A stretch of 64,000 bases of DNA from Citrus sinensis (lineage: Eukaryota; Streptophyta; Magnoliopsida; Sapindales; Rutaceae): positions 28,807,501 through 28,871,500 of the forward strand of contig NC_068557.1 in NCBI RefSeq assembly GCF_022201045.2, in the 5' to 3' direction. A model generated the notes under the pieces. It had not been told where the DNA came from, searched no databases, and was given only the letters and a program-made list of their open reading frames with translations. The position numbers and the translations under genes were made by a program. Positions 1 to 11,914 of the stretch are shown here, one piece after another (the first letter of the stretch is position 1; each line of letters opens with the position of its first letter).

Positions 1-2609
1 ACAATATCTTTGGCAAGAAGCTTGTACTTGTTGAGGAATGTGAGCTTCCGCTGATTGATCTTAGCCGAATACTTCATAATGATAACGTCGTCGACGAATC
101 AGAAAGAGAAGAGTGCAAGGAGGAGATAGCTAGGGCTTCTCAGCAATGGGGTTTTTTCCAAGTTACTAATCATGGGATTTCAAAAGATTTACTGGAGAAG
201 ATGAGAGAAGAGCAAGTGAAAGTTTTCAAGCAGCCTTTTGATAAGAAAAGCAAAGAAGACAAGTTCATGAATTTCCCAGCTGGCAGTTACCGCTGGGGAA
301 CACCAACGGCCACATGTCTCAACCAGTTATCGTGGTCCGAAGCTTTTCACATTCCTATGGCCGATATCTCTGCTTCTGCTGCTGCTTTCACTACTCTCAG
401 GTACCCTTTTTTTTTCTTTTTTCTTTTTATATATATTTCATAACAACCTACCGCTAACGTACCCTGGTTAATTTTATTTATTTTTCCTTTTGTTATTATT
501 ATTATTTTCATCATCATTTTATGAGTACGTATCTGCTGTCTCTTTTTCCATTTATTTCCTGAAGACCGGAGAGAGATGAAGGGAGACTAGAGAGCAGTAC
601 CACATGACGTAATTATTAAAGTATTCATTCATTCACATATACAACATATATAGGAGAACATTTAGAGTCAATCTGATTCTTAATTGACCAAATTTTTTAT
701 TAATGTAATAGCTTAATTGATGACACCTTTATTTTAATGCGGCGAGACATTTTAAGATTAACATTAATTTTCAATGAAACATGTTTCTGGATTCGCTGGG
801 ACTATTAGCTAGTAGAGAAATAGTCAAACCCATTTATATAACCCCTATTAGAGCATGTGAGCATGTGATGTCAGTCAATGGGATCCTAGTTAAATTTTTT
901 ATATAATTTAACAAGTAAATACTCTAGCCTGAATATAAAATATTATATATGTTGCCTGTACGGCAAGTGCAGCTAGCACCTGCAGTATGCATAGAGCACA
1001 GCATGCAGCATGTGATGGAAAAAATCTCATACTAATAGAAAGTATTAATCAATTAATGACTAGGAAAGGTTGTGATTAATTATATTGTAACTAAAAGAGT
1101 GTACGCTTTTAATCTACTGAGTATCCCTATTCCTAAATAACCATAATTTCCTTGTTAATTAGCTCAGATTAACGTAACCATATTGTTTATATATATTTAT
1201 TTTTGTTTTCTAATCTAGGATATATATATATATGATTTAGAAACATGAGCAGAAGAATATGGGAATGTATCCGACCCGCTTAACACATCAATGACATGGC
1301 TAGTTTTGTTTCACGTTTGAGTGTTACTTGTTGGGAACCACAGCTCATGTGATTAATTAATACACAGTACTCGTCTAGCTAGGCTGAAGCTCATAGAGTC
1401 ATAGTAGCATGTGCGATGTTTCATCTAATTTGTGGAAGTTCGTACTCAAATTGGCTTTCCAATTAAAGAGAGAGACGATACCCAGAAAGCAACTTACCTT
1501 TTTCTTGGTGGCAGTTCGTTTTGCACTTAAACAAAACACTGCAATTCCTAATGATTCTGCAAATTTACCATATAATCAAATCAGGCACACAACTTGCTTG
1601 CATGCATGGTTAGGGGCTCGCTCTCACGTGAATATAAAAAAATCGATGCGCTGGAAGTCAGGATACATCAGTCGGACAGCTTAAGAGACCCCGAAGCGGG
1701 CCTCTAATGGGTCCACAATTTGCTGATTATTGATAGAGTCGGCCTTTTGACTCTCCACCCTTATTCACCCAACATCCGACCCATAATTCTGATCTTTCCT
1801 GGCCCATGTATAGTTATATGCATATACACGCAGCTCCTTTTGCCAGCCATGTGTTCAAGTATAACTATAATGTATTTGACTGTGTTGTTGTTATTTTCTT
1901 TTTAACTCAAGTGAGGTTCTTCTGAATGGGTATATGTGCAGTTCAACTCTGGAACAGTTTGCTACGACAGTGGCGGGTCTTGCCCGAAAGTTAACTGCAA
2001 TCCTGGCGGAGAAATTAGGTCGCGAGTCAACGTTTTTCCAAGAAAATTGCTTGCCAAGCACATGCTACCTTAGAATGAACCGATACCCACCATGCCCTGT
2101 CCCTTCAGCGATACACGGGCTGATGCCGCACACAGACAGTGACTTCCTCACAATATTGCACCAAGATGAGGTTGGAGGCTTGCAGTTAGTCAAAGATGGC
2201 AAATGGATTGCAGTGAAACCTAATCCAGAAGCTCTCATTGTCAACATTGGAGACTTATTCCAGGTGCGTTTTTGTACTTGCTCAGCATACATACCGTACT
2301 TACATCATTTCGAGTTGATTGTAAGAGATGTGATAATTAATTTCTAATTAATATTTGGTTGCTACATTATTTCAGGCTTGGAGCAATGACGTTTACAAGA
2401 GTGTGGAACACCGCGTTGTTACGAATCCGTCGACGGAGAGGTTTTCGATTGCGTATTTCTTCTGTCCTTCGTACGACACTGTGATTCAGAATTCAGAGCC
2501 TTCTAATTACAGGAAGTTTAGCTTCAGAGAATTCAGACTGCAGGTTCAGGAGGACGTTCAAAAGTATGGTCACAAAGTAGGGCTCCCCAGATTCCTTATA
2601 AGTCATTAA
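1..2609 (+). CDS. GA2OX8: Gibberellin 2-beta-dioxygenase, GA2ox8 type (5' end outside window)
   Basis: This 2-oxoglutarate/Fe(II) dioxygenase inactivates gibberellins by 2-beta-hydroxylation; the GA2ox7/8 class is known to act on C20 gibberellins. The exons are 1-400 (first full codon at 3), 1942-2263 and 2376-2609, giving 317 visible residues. Family members have about 340, so only some 20 N-terminal residues are missing. Exon 1 carries the DIOX_N part (WGFFQVTNHGI) and the segment SYRWGTPTATCLNQLSWSEA typical of this subclass. Exon 2 has the iron ligands in MPHTDSDFLTIL (HxD). Exon 3 has the distal His in EHRVVTN and the 2-oxoglutarate-binding RFS. Introns are GT-AG, and phases 2 and 0 match. 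Intron 1 is long (1541 bp). The gene ends in LPRFLISH followed by TAA. Family assignment is firm; the exact paralogue number is inferred from the subclass motif. Confidence 0.93.
401..1941 (+). other. Long first intron of the GA2ox gene
   Basis: The donor is GTACCC directly after CTCAG at 400 and the acceptor is GTGCAG at 1941. It is AT-rich with TA-rich runs near 1190-1230. I see no coding segment of any known family inside it; the longer open frames are chance frames. Confidence 0.8.
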
Positions 2610-4103
2610 ATGAATCTTTTCTACGATTAGTTTAATATTTGTACCTCATCACCGCACCACCAAAACAGAAAACCCAAAAAAAAAAAAAAAAAACTCTTAA
2701 TTTGCTAGCTCGAAAGTTGAATATAAAGTATTAGGACGAAGTCGTACTTCCAGTATCTTTATTTAGTTGCTAACTAATTTTGTGTGATTCACTACAAGCC
2801 TACAATGAAAGATCTTTATATCTATTGTTAAGTGGGTATAATAATATATGGGTCGTGCTATTCGCACCCACCCCTCTATTATCCTTATCAAAACCCTTCT
2901 CTATCTATAATATTTTTAATTTCTAAAATAATCCCTCGAACAATTAGCCTCTCAATTAGTAGGGCTCTTTCTCCAATTTCACAGCTGAACCTCTCAAATG
3001 TGCATTTAGTACTCTTACGACATAAGTAAGCTTGTATTCCTCAAAATATATAAAGATGTAGGTAACTCAAGTGTGTGTATTTTTAATTTATTTCAGTATT
3101 CTATTTCAGAAAAAAAAAAAAAAAGTATAAAGCTCGTTTGTTCCGTAGCATGCTCAAAAAGTTGATATTTTATGTAAACTTCACAATATTACCTTTCCTG
3201 CAAGTACAAATTGGGATAAAGTGTAGCTTCTATCAAGTTCTTACTCTTTTACAATTGACTTCTTCTTTATGTTTGTAAATTTAAAGTATTTGAAATAGAG
3301 AAAATATTCGGGTGAAAAATTGTAAATGCAAAATAAAACCAGTTGCACAAGTCATAATACACGAGAGTATAAGATAATGATTTGGGTTCGTTGGAATGGA
3401 CAAAGAGTGGGAGCATAATTTGATTTGAGAGTGGTACTATTGGCAGGCACCCGTCAATAATTCTCTCACAACCCCTTCTCTAGATACACCCCATTTAATA
3501 ATTGCAAAACTGACTTTTCCTCTTATAACACCACCTTCAATTCCCATGATGCCCTTGTTCACAATGATTGAATAATAATAATAAGATCTATATAAAGAAC
3601 GGAGGTCTAATAGTTTGCCTCAATTTACATAAAAAAGAAAATGTAGTGGGGTTTGAGAAATAAGAAGACAATACAAGGAATTTTAGCAAAATATTCCATT
3701 TTTATATGCAAGAAATCATATTTGCCAAAAGAGGAGTAGTAAAACTTTAATATACTAACGAACCCCCATCTAGAAGCGAAAATGATAATATTTTTTTCGT
3801 GAGAAGATTTCTTCTTCTACAAATTTCTTATTCCAGAACTCTTGAAATAGAAAGTTTCCCTGGTTATTACAATTTAATTGCACGCATCAGCATCAATGAA
3901 GAATCAAATACAAAAATAATAATAATAATATAGTACACAGGAGTTTAAAAAGTTTTTGGAGAGAGAGAGAGAGAGAGATGTGTTTATGAATATTGAAAAT
4001 TAACTCATCAAATTTGACTGAACAAATTTAGAATCTCGCCATAGGCCAAAATTTAATAGTAAAAATTTATGAGCATATATAGTCAACTGTTTATTTATTA
4101 TTG
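2610..4103. other. Intergenic, AT-rich
   Basis: This contains the 3' flank of the GA2ox gene, poly-A runs near 2676 and 3109, and an AAT-rich run near 3916-3930. A (GA)n microsatellite lies at 3959-3978. No gene or clear mobile element is visible. Confidence 0.6.
3959..3978. repeat. (GA)10 microsatellite
   Basis: Ten uninterrupted GA dinucleotides, read directly. Confidence 0.9.
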
Positions 4104-4364
4104 TTTTTTTAAGAGAACTATTGCTCATGATATTTACATCATACAAATTACTGAGACTTGTTTACATCAGTTCTGATATGGCACTGCTCAGATTTTTAAC
4201 CCTCTCAAATATTTGAGGGACACTCAACTCCCATTTTAAAAGAAAGACTGTCTTCACTCAAGTTTTGAAACTCTAAGAAAGGATATTTAAATTAAACCCC
4301 CGCAATATGTTTGCGGGGGCTCGAACCACTTCTCCTACAATTGTGAGGGAGTGACTCTAGCCAC
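4104..4364 (-). mobile_element. tRNA-derived SINE, copy A of a head-to-tail pair
   Basis: Read on the minus strand this has an A-box-like TGGCTAGAGTCA (4352-4363) and a near-perfect RNA polymerase III B box, GGTTCGAGCCC (4317-4327). A stable hairpin follows directly (4297-4319: CCCCCGCAA, five-base loop, TTGCGGGGG). The 3' end is an A-run (T-run at 4104-4110 on the plus strand). Its 5' end abuts the tail of copy B. Target duplications for the pair are not clean; TTATTATTG on the left and TTATTAGTTG on the right are weak candidates. Confidence 0.65.
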
Positions 4365-4710
4365 TTTTTTTTTTTGAATACTGATTAATCATCAGATTAC
4401 TGCATTACACAGATATTTACAACAACTGCTATTGTAGCAGAGATATTATACTGATATTTACAATCAGATATACATAATTGGGACTTATATTATGACATTG
4501 AATTCTATGAAGTACATGCCCAAACAAATAACCTCTCACAGGAGAGGGATGTCCATACTCCACTCGCATTTCGCAAGGGAGAATGATTTTTTTGGAAGTA
4601 TAAAGAACATTTAGCCCCCACAATGCTTTTGTGGGGGCTAGAACCGCTGCTTGTGAGGGCAGCAGCCCACCACTTCGGCCAAGGCCGAAGTGGCGTGACT
4701 CTAGCCACTT
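4365..4710 (-). mobile_element. tRNA-derived SINE, copy B of a head-to-tail pair
   Basis: It starts on the minus strand with the same AGTGGCTAGAGTCAC as copy A. It then has a decayed B box, GGTTCTAGCCC (4635-4645), and an 11-bp-stem hairpin at 4613-4639 corresponding to the one in copy A. It ends in an A-run (T-run at 4365-4375). Between the A and B boxes it carries an extra perfect palindrome at 4670-4693 (CCACTTCGGCC, AA, GGCCGAAGTGG), which copy A lacks. The 3' half shares GTAAATATC-type words with copy A and with the copy at 20296-20584. Confidence 0.65.
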
Positions 4711-4829
4711 GGGCTTATTAGTTGAGCTTTTTCTCCATTATTTTAAATGGGTGCAAAAAAGAGTAGTTTGTACCCAAATTCCAAACGGAATTGCGCAAGC
4801 TGCATGCAAGAGTTTCGTTAGGTTTTTAT

Positions 4830-5045
4830 TTGTCTTTTAATGTAATATCTTGCATGGTTGAAATTGTAAAAAGAACAATGGGGTTTTAATAGGATTATTG
4901 AGGAGTGCCAATAGTGCTACTCTTGATTTGATTCGTTTTGTTGATTGTCTCTCAAGACTCAAAAGCCTATTTATACAAGACTTTTAATAACATAAAAGGA
5001 AAATAATCAAACATTATAAACGAAATCTTCCACATTAACATGCAC
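4830..5045 (-). mobile_element. Possible LTR fragment (Copia-like), minus orientation
   Basis: On the minus strand there is a TATA box, TATAAATAG (4967-4975), inside an LTR-like promoter context followed by CTTTTGAGTCTTGAGAGAC. There is no matching second LTR, primer-binding site or clear 5-bp duplication, so this is a tentative solo-LTR or LTR remnant call. Confidence 0.35.
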
Positions 5046-5250
5046 ATAATGTTCTTGATACACTTTCTATATGCATATGACATAATGGCCTTGGCTAGTG
5101 CCATATGTGAATGCCATAATGGTCTTGATTCTTACCATCCATGCATCACACAATGGTCTTGATTCTTACCATTTGTCTATGTCATAGTGATTTTGACTAT
5201 TGCCATATGTGCTTCACATTATAGTCTTGATTCTTACCGTATATTATGAC
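5041..5250. repeat. Degenerate minisatellite, about 35-bp unit, about six copies
   Basis: Units all begin near CATAATG or CACAATG, followed by GTCTTGATTCTTACCAT or a variant. They occur at roughly 5045, 5080, 5113, 5148, 5182 and 5216. Divergence between copies is considerable. It joins the LTR-like fragment and may belong to it. Confidence 0.6.
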
Positions 5251-6293
5251 CAAAAAGGAAAAGATAAAGCTTGATAAAAGATATAGAAATACATGTTTTC
5301 GAAAGTCTGATATATTATTTATAGAAATCTAAATGACAAAATTAGATTTTTAAGGCCCTATAGAACAAATCTTAAATAACGTGAATATAACAAAATAAGT
5401 AAACCCGAATTATTATTATAAATATAATTGTACTAATTGAAACAAGAAAAAAAAAAGTAAAATCCTCAAAGCAATAGAAAAATAGGAAATAACTAAAACT
5501 TTCAAAATGACCATGAAAGAAACAAAATTCTTGATCCAACCACGTGGTTAATACGACATAGTACATGATGTGATTAAATTTGTTTCATCAGGAGATTCGA
5601 AATAGTATATTATAATTATATTACCTAAACGAACATCTGTAGTTCAAATTATAGTCCTAGAAAAAAGATCCTATTAATTCTACATCACCATCTTACATCA
5701 TATTATATTTGCATCGCATGAATGCGATCCCTATTTGAGAGTGGGTGTTGAAAATATAATTTAATAATATCTTTAATAAATATTTATTTTTTAATATTTA
5801 TGAAATATGTTTTTATTCTAACACGTCTTCTATAAAAATATCTTTAAATTATGTTCCATGAAAATTTGATAGTCATATAAATCAATTACTGGATGTGAAA
5901 AAACAACTATTGGTATTAACTAATTTTGAAGAGAAAAGAGGAAAATTTTGGATTATCTCCCATAACATGAATATCTTCATATCACTCTTTATTTTTAAAA
6001 ACTTTAGTTACTCTTATTTAAAAAAAAATAACAAAAAAAAGGAGTGAATCAATGAAATTTTTTAATTAAAAAACATTAATAAATTAAAATTTAAAAAATG
6101 AGAAAATAATTTATAAGGAATAATATAAAATTAACCCAAAAAAACACGTTCATTTAAAAAAAAAAATTCCGAAGAATTTTTAATGTTGCTTCCATCCATT
6201 CCGCAGTTTAGCATCTCAGCTTCTTTTTCCTAATATCAATGTGTGTGTGCGAATAAAATCTCCCTTCAAGAAGATTAATAATAGTGAAAAAAA
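5251..6293. other. Intergenic and RP1 upstream region
   Basis: AT-rich sequence with A-runs at 6020-6060 and 6157-6168 and nothing recognisable as a gene. The last 100 bases (CT-rich, then the RP1 start) are the likely RP1 5' leader. Confidence 0.5.
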
Positions 6294-8018
6294 ATGATAG
6301 CTTGTCTAAGTTCCAACCTCCCGAACCTCCACTCCACGCCGACCGCCCCCGGCCAAACCACATCCGAGCCTGACTCTAAACCCCAGGCTCGGAAACTGAA
6401 GAGCAGCCCTCAGCTGAACCGCTGGTCGAGGGCCCGCGCTGTACGATCAGGTCGTAAATTGGACCGGTTGGGCCACCGGTCCCCCCAGTCGTCTGTTAAT
6501 TTTAAAGTTAGAGACAGAGATGGTGTTGATTTGGAGCCGGAAAGAATAAGTGACGGCGAGGATAACGTGGAGGCGATGGAAGGGAAGTCCATTTACATGG
6601 TCTCTGACGGCACTGGATGGACGGCGGAGCACGCCGTTAATGCTGCGTTGGGGCAGTTCGAGCACTGTTTAGTAGATCGAAACTGTGCTGTAAATACCCA
6701 CCTCTTCTCAGGGGTATGTTCGTCTTTTTATTTTCTCCCCCTATGTCCGATACCTTGATATTTTATTATGTTGAAATCTGTGGCCTTGTTTGATGGGGCA
6801 AGTTTCTTCTAAAAGCACTTTTGCCAAATCACCCTATCTGTTGCTTTTTCAGGAAGCACTTTTATTATGTGCTTCTCAAGGTACTTATCAAAACTAAAGG
6901 GATACCTGACCTCGCATTCCAAGTGGATGGAATAAAACAAGAGATCATTGAAGGACAAACTGTTTTGAATCAGGCCTTCTCTTTATCTTGAGATGCATAA
7001 TATGTTAGAAAATGTTTCCATGCTTATTACTATAATCTGCATTGTTTTGCTTAATGTTGAAATCTCATTTAATTTAATCAGCTAAAATGTGAGCACTGAC
7101 ATATTGTAGTTGCAACAATTTTGTCAGATTGATGATGTAGAGCAGTTGATGGTGATAATAAAGCAAGCAGCCAAGGACGGGGCAATGCTTGTTTACACCT
7201 TAGCCGATCCTTCCATGGCGGAGTCTGCTAAAAAGGCCTGCGAGCTTTGGGGTATACCGTCCACTGACGTATTGGGACCGATTACGGAGGCAATTGCATC
7301 CCATCTAGGTGTCTCACCTTCTGGCCTTCCCCGCGGTGCTCCCGGCCGAAATTTTCCTCTTAGTGAGGAGTACTTTCGTCGCATAGAGGCTATTGAATTT
7401 ACCATTAAGCAAGATGATGGTGCCCTTCCACAAAATTTGCAAAAAGCCGACATTATTCTATCAGGTGTTTCTCGTACTGGAAAAACACCGTTATCCATCT
7501 ATTTAGCTCAGAAGGGATACAAAGTGGCAAATGTCCCAATTGTGATGGGTGTAGAATTGCCTAAGAGTCTTTTTCAAGTAGACCCAGAAAAGGTTTTTGG
7601 TTTGACAATTAATCCTCTAGTCCTGCAATCTATTAGAAAAGCAAGAGCTAGGAGTTTGGGATTCCGAGATGAAATAAGGAGCAATTATTCTGAGATGGAT
7701 TATGTTAGAGAGGAATTAGAATTTGCCGGCAGGATATTTGCGCAGAATCCTGTTTGGCCTGTAATTGGTGAGACAAATCAAGTTTCATTTGTTCATTTGT
7801 TTACCTACGAGTTATGTGATTACTTTTACTTATGGTTCTTAAAACATTCAGAATTTAAGCCGTATTGAACCCTATGTTTATAGAAATAAAATTGTTGGTT
7901 GTTTGTTACTGCAGAAGTGACTGGCAAAGCTATTGAAGAAACTGCAGCAGTTGTATTGAGACTTTATCATGACCGGAAACACAAATGCTCAATGCCACGA
8001 ATCTCAAAACGCTACTAG
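6294..8018 (+). CDS. RP1: Pyruvate,phosphate dikinase regulatory protein, chloroplastic
   Basis: This bifunctional enzyme (DUF299 family) inactivates PPDK by ADP-dependent threonine phosphorylation and reactivates it by phosphate-dependent removal of the phosphate, in a light/dark-responsive way in plastids. Exons are 6294-6713, 7128-7767 and 7915-8018, with phases 0 and 1, giving 387 residues; family members have about 400. Residues 1-90 are rich in Ser, Arg and Pro and fit a plastid transit peptide. The catalytic domain begins around [17 protein letters not shown]. The nucleotide-binding P-loop GVSRTGKT is at residues 253-260. The start is the first ATG, preceded by an A-rich leader. The C-terminal exon ends in RISKRY followed by TAG. 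All expected motifs are intact. Its next neighbour downstream, at 9838-11607, is convergent. Confidence 0.94.
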
Positions 8019-9837
8019 AAGAGGTAAAGTTCTTATTCTTTCGTATGCAAGGATGACTGATTAGATATTGATGTTGAATAATGGTGAGCCAACATCAGAT
8101 CCATCATCAATTGCAAATTCTGCAAAAAATATTTGAATACAGGGTATAGCCATCACACTTTTCAGCTTTCTTATCATTGATGCAATAGATTGTTGAGTGA
8201 AGCCAATCTGATGACGTATGGCTTTCTTATGTGTTTATCCAATGAAGAGATAAACTCCAAAGCAAATAGTCATCAATGTCAATACATGGTAACTTTTGGC
8301 AATTAAACCATATGAATAAACGAGGTGAAGGTAGATTGCCCCCGTATCATCCATCATGGTTAATTCATGAAGTATCATGATTTGGGTAACCTTTTTCAAG
8401 TCTTTTCTAACATTTATCATCCATCGTGGTTTCTCTCAGAGAATGTACTCTATAAAACTAACAGGATCACTTGTGCACAGGAATCAATGGTTTAACTGGA
8501 GAAACAGAAAACAAGAGAGATTAAACCACGCTTGGAAAAAAATTGTGGTTGTTGAACATTTGTTGACAGTCTGCAGAGTGGGTTTCTATCTTTGTTGGAA
8601 GATCTTATCCGGATCAGCTTTTAATTATTTTATAAGAAGAAATCTCAAAGTTGTATTCATTTAGATGTAAAACAGTTAGCATACTCATTATGGTCTTATA
8701 CAAAGTTGTATTAATTTAGATGTAAAACAATTAGCATACTCATGGCAGTCTTCTACAGAAAGTCAGAAAATTTAGCCACACAAAAAGCGAATAAATCAAT
8801 GTTTATGATTGGTGAATCTATGGGGAAAGTCAATGGAGTAGGTTTGTGATATTATTAGGAGATGTCATCAGGTTCAGTAGTTGGTAATGGTGCTCTAAGA
8901 GGAAAATCTCGACATTGTATTTGTTTAGAAGAAAAATAAAACTTGTATTTTATTGTGGACGGACTAGAAGAATCAACTTGAGAAAGAGACAGTTAACCGA
9001 TCCTTGCCCCCTTGGAAATTTGTGGTCGGCGAAGCCAAGGTTGAAAGTCCATGGATGGATTTCTGCTTTCTAATTGAAGTTGCGTCCAAGTTGCCTGAGT
9101 AAGTGAATTCCCTGTCTATTCAATGGTCGGCATAATGAGTTAGAAGCATTTATAGGTTTATTCATAGGTATTCCTTTATTCTTTCAGGTAACTAGAAAAA
9201 GCTTAAAGCTGCGCGTGCTTTTGCGCGCACACGCGAATACTTTATTACTGGAAAGCTCTAATATGTGCTAATTCCTGGCTCACATGAGAACCACAAACCA
9301 CAAAAAGAGACCACTAAGGTGATATGCCAAAAAGAGCTAGCAAAATACGAAATGGAAGGTATGGGAAAGGAAAATAGTTTGCTAAAAAAATAGCAAAAAG
9401 TAACTTTGCGATCTTCCATTAAGCTGGGCAGAAAAGCACTAGAAACCACAAACGTTAAACACATCACTTTTTTTTCCCCCTTTTCCTGATCTCTGCAATA
9501 ACATATAATTAAAGAAGATTCCTCCTCTTTGTCATAATGCAGCATGTAATTGTCTTCATTTCTAAAATCCTTATGGAGTCTTGAAAAAGTAAAGGATTGC
9601 CGAGCTTGTAGTCATGCTAATGGAACGTCGGTTAGCTTTTGCTGCCCTGTAGTTTTTATCTTCTGCTGCTTTCTTTTTGTTGTGAATTTTGCCGCCTCAC
9701 TTTGTTTTAAAGAAGACAGTAATTACAAAAAGAACCTCTACCATAAGCTAAGCCTGCTCATGTTTCTTTCTGTGATGCATTCAGCTTCATGATGTGGTCA
9801 CTGCTGTACTTAGGTTTTGATACCACAGTACTTACTA
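8019..9837. other. Intergenic between convergent genes
   Basis: This holds the 3' flanks of RP1 and of the minus-strand gene at 9838-11607. A short imperfect repeat (GTTGTATT-ATTTAGATGTAAAACA) occurs near 8648 and 8706. No other gene is visible. Confidence 0.55.
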
Positions 9838-11607
9838 TCAACTTTTATAATCCAAATTATTTTCTTCAGCACTGTGCTTCAAGGATAGCGTGAAGTATAT
9901 CAGCAGAATTGTTCCCAGGCTCGACCTGTCGTAAACAAACATAAGAAGATTTATTACGCGTTTCAAATTCCAGAGCTAAAGCATGTTGGTAGAAGTTAGG
10001 ATTATAAACCCACAAGGTGGCAAAGAAGAGAAGAACCCTTTTAGGATCAATAGCCCATGAATGAGAAGAACGCTTCAAACTATTTCTCCTGAAACCGCTT
10101 TTGCTATCTGGGGTTGTGATGATGTTGCCGGTCGTTATGGTAATCTGGTGATGAACTTGAGGGATATCCGTGGACCCTATGGCAGCCCCCGCTGGCTTTT
10201 CAGGCGTGCTAGGCCCTGCATGAACAGTTGCACTTAGTAAATTGAGACCAAATTTGCACTTAAGAGTGTACCACTTTGCTAGCTAGCTAACATTTCACCA
10301 CCAAATTCCCAATCATGTAAAGCAGCACGCAAAACAATGATATTCTTCAACCAAACTTGCACCAAACTAGTTGTCAAAACAAAAAGGCCCGAGTCCCAAT
10401 TTAAGTTTCATGACCCACCTGTAGTCGAACCAGCAGTTTGGTAACATTTCACTTTCTCAACCGTAGGATCACCAACTTCTTTGACCCCATACAACACTTA
10501 AATTCAGAAGACTAAGATTACAACAACCAAATTGTAACAGTCCGACTAATTCATCCATGGTAGTTCTAATAATAATAATAACAAGAAGAAGAAGAAGAAG
10601 AAGAAGAAGCATGTGGAGGATCGGGGGACGTGGCATTAGACGATTGGGGTCACCCAGCTCAATGAGAGACCAGTACAGGTTGGAGTCTTGGAGATAAAAT
10701 ATTTGTAATTTAGCATATATACGACAAACATATATCATATTTGGCCAAATCTTAATTTTATTCCAAGTATTGGTTTCTAGCGATTTGCATCTCCCTGGCA
10801 AATCGGGGACCAGTAAGAGATCAAACAAACTATTCGGCAACCAGCCAAGCTAAGTTGATCAATGTAATCGAACGGTCTACGGCTAAAGTTTCTTTAACGC
10901 TCTCTTTCATACAAATTTGAAATTCCACCTTCCAGCAAAGAGTAACATTCTCTCTCTTTTGGTGAATACTCTGTTAGCCCAAATCCTTCATCGGATTATT
11001 TTCCAGGGGTTGAATTTGGTATGTCTAATTGATGAAAATGTTACCTCTGGGGGAGGATGCAGCAAGAGTGGCATCTCTGTCATTAGCATTAGAATTAGAC
11101 TTCTTTTCGGCGCCGCAGCCGCCACGCTGGGATCCTTTTCTCGAAAGGCTTTTCTGCAACTTTTTCCATAATTAACGTTTACATTAAAACCAAAGCACAG
11201 CCATCAATAATAAAACAAGACAATCAGAAGTTTATGGGGTTTCTTCTATATTTAAACATAAGAAACGGTTTCTTTAACAAAAATTAAGAATTAAAGTAGA
11301 GAAAAAGAGAGAAGATAACAACTATGCTTGAGAAAGAGAGAGCCGTTGAATTGAATTGCCCGCAAAGCCAATAATAACAACAAAACGAAAATTAAAAAAA
11401 GAAAAAAAAACTTACAGTAATTCTTGAATTTGCGTTATTAGTACTATCTTTATTGATTCCATGAGAGAAGGCATCCATGTCAATAACAAAATTATCAGAT
11501 TTCTTGAGTGCGTTATAGTGAAAGCCGTTGACATGATCCAAAAGAGAAATTTTTGGTGTGCTTGACGAGCTCTCTTCCATTCCATATGCTTCGCCAGAAG
11601 ATGCCAT
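9838..11607 (-). CDS. Conserved plant single-pass membrane protein, function unknown
   Basis: Four exons on the minus strand (11416-11607, 11045-11153, 10014-10215, 9838-9925), all GT-AG with consistent phases, give 196 residues. The start MASSGEAYGMEESSSSTPK lies two bases after a 5'-leader splice acceptor. The protein has an acidic/Ser-rich N-terminus and a segment SLLDHVNGF. A basic, glycine-rich stretch (RKGSQRGG) and the segment HHQITITTGN follow. One C-terminal membrane helix (about residues 157-180, RVLLFFATLSSLGTILLIYF) ends in a short tail. I recognise this as a family conserved among land plants but know no function for it. The helix crosses the last intron, which supports the splice model. 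A tail-anchored or type II orientation is inferred from the helix position. Confidence 0.75.
10583..10609. repeat. (AAG)9 microsatellite in an intron
   Basis: Nine AAG trinucleotides in the second intron (10216-11044) of the minus-strand gene. Confidence 0.9.
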
Positions 11608-11914
11608 ATCCTTGAGATTATTTAAAGGAGTGAGAAGAAACAACAGCAGAGTTACATACAGAACCCAATACAACAGTAACATGAATTAATTAATTAAGAG
11701 ATAATAAAAGAAACCCCGAAACCAATGCTCACCAACTTAGGATCGTCCGCCGTTTCTCTGTCGTCGTCACTTTCCCGGAAAAGAAAATATAGATATGTAT
11801 GTATATATATGTACAAAAGCTGAAGAAAGATGGAAGAACGTGTGTTAAATGGATTTGCGTACCCGATGGAGGAAAGGAAACGCTATTCACGTTCCAATTA
11901 GTGATCGGAATCAA
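11608..11914 (-). other. 5' leader of the membrane-protein gene with a leader intron
   Basis: On the minus strand, a likely leader exon ends at 11733 with donor GTGAGC (11727-11732). The matching acceptor CTCAAG lies directly before GATATGG at 11610, so the start codon is at the second exon's edge. An upstream in-frame extension would cross this intron, and I therefore rejected it. Confidence 0.5.

Noticed and set aside
1409..1684. 91-codon open frame in GA2ox intron 1
   Set aside because: It lies inside an intron with good splice sites, resembles no family and has no promoter signal.
2065..2292. Minus-strand open frame opposite the GA2ox second exon
   Set aside because: It is antisense to a clearly coding exon with dioxygenase motifs and has no features of its own.
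4317..4327. tRNA-like B box (also at 19052 and 20541) as possible tRNA genes
   Set aside because: No cloverleaf can be drawn around them, and A tails plus target duplications show that they are SINEs.
5045..5250. Repeat array considered as CRISPR-like
   Set aside because: The units are contiguous and degenerate with no unique spacers, and the DNA is plant nuclear.
7193..7498. 101-codon minus-strand frame opposite RP1 exon 2
   Set aside because: Shadow of the RP1 coding strand, which includes the P-loop.
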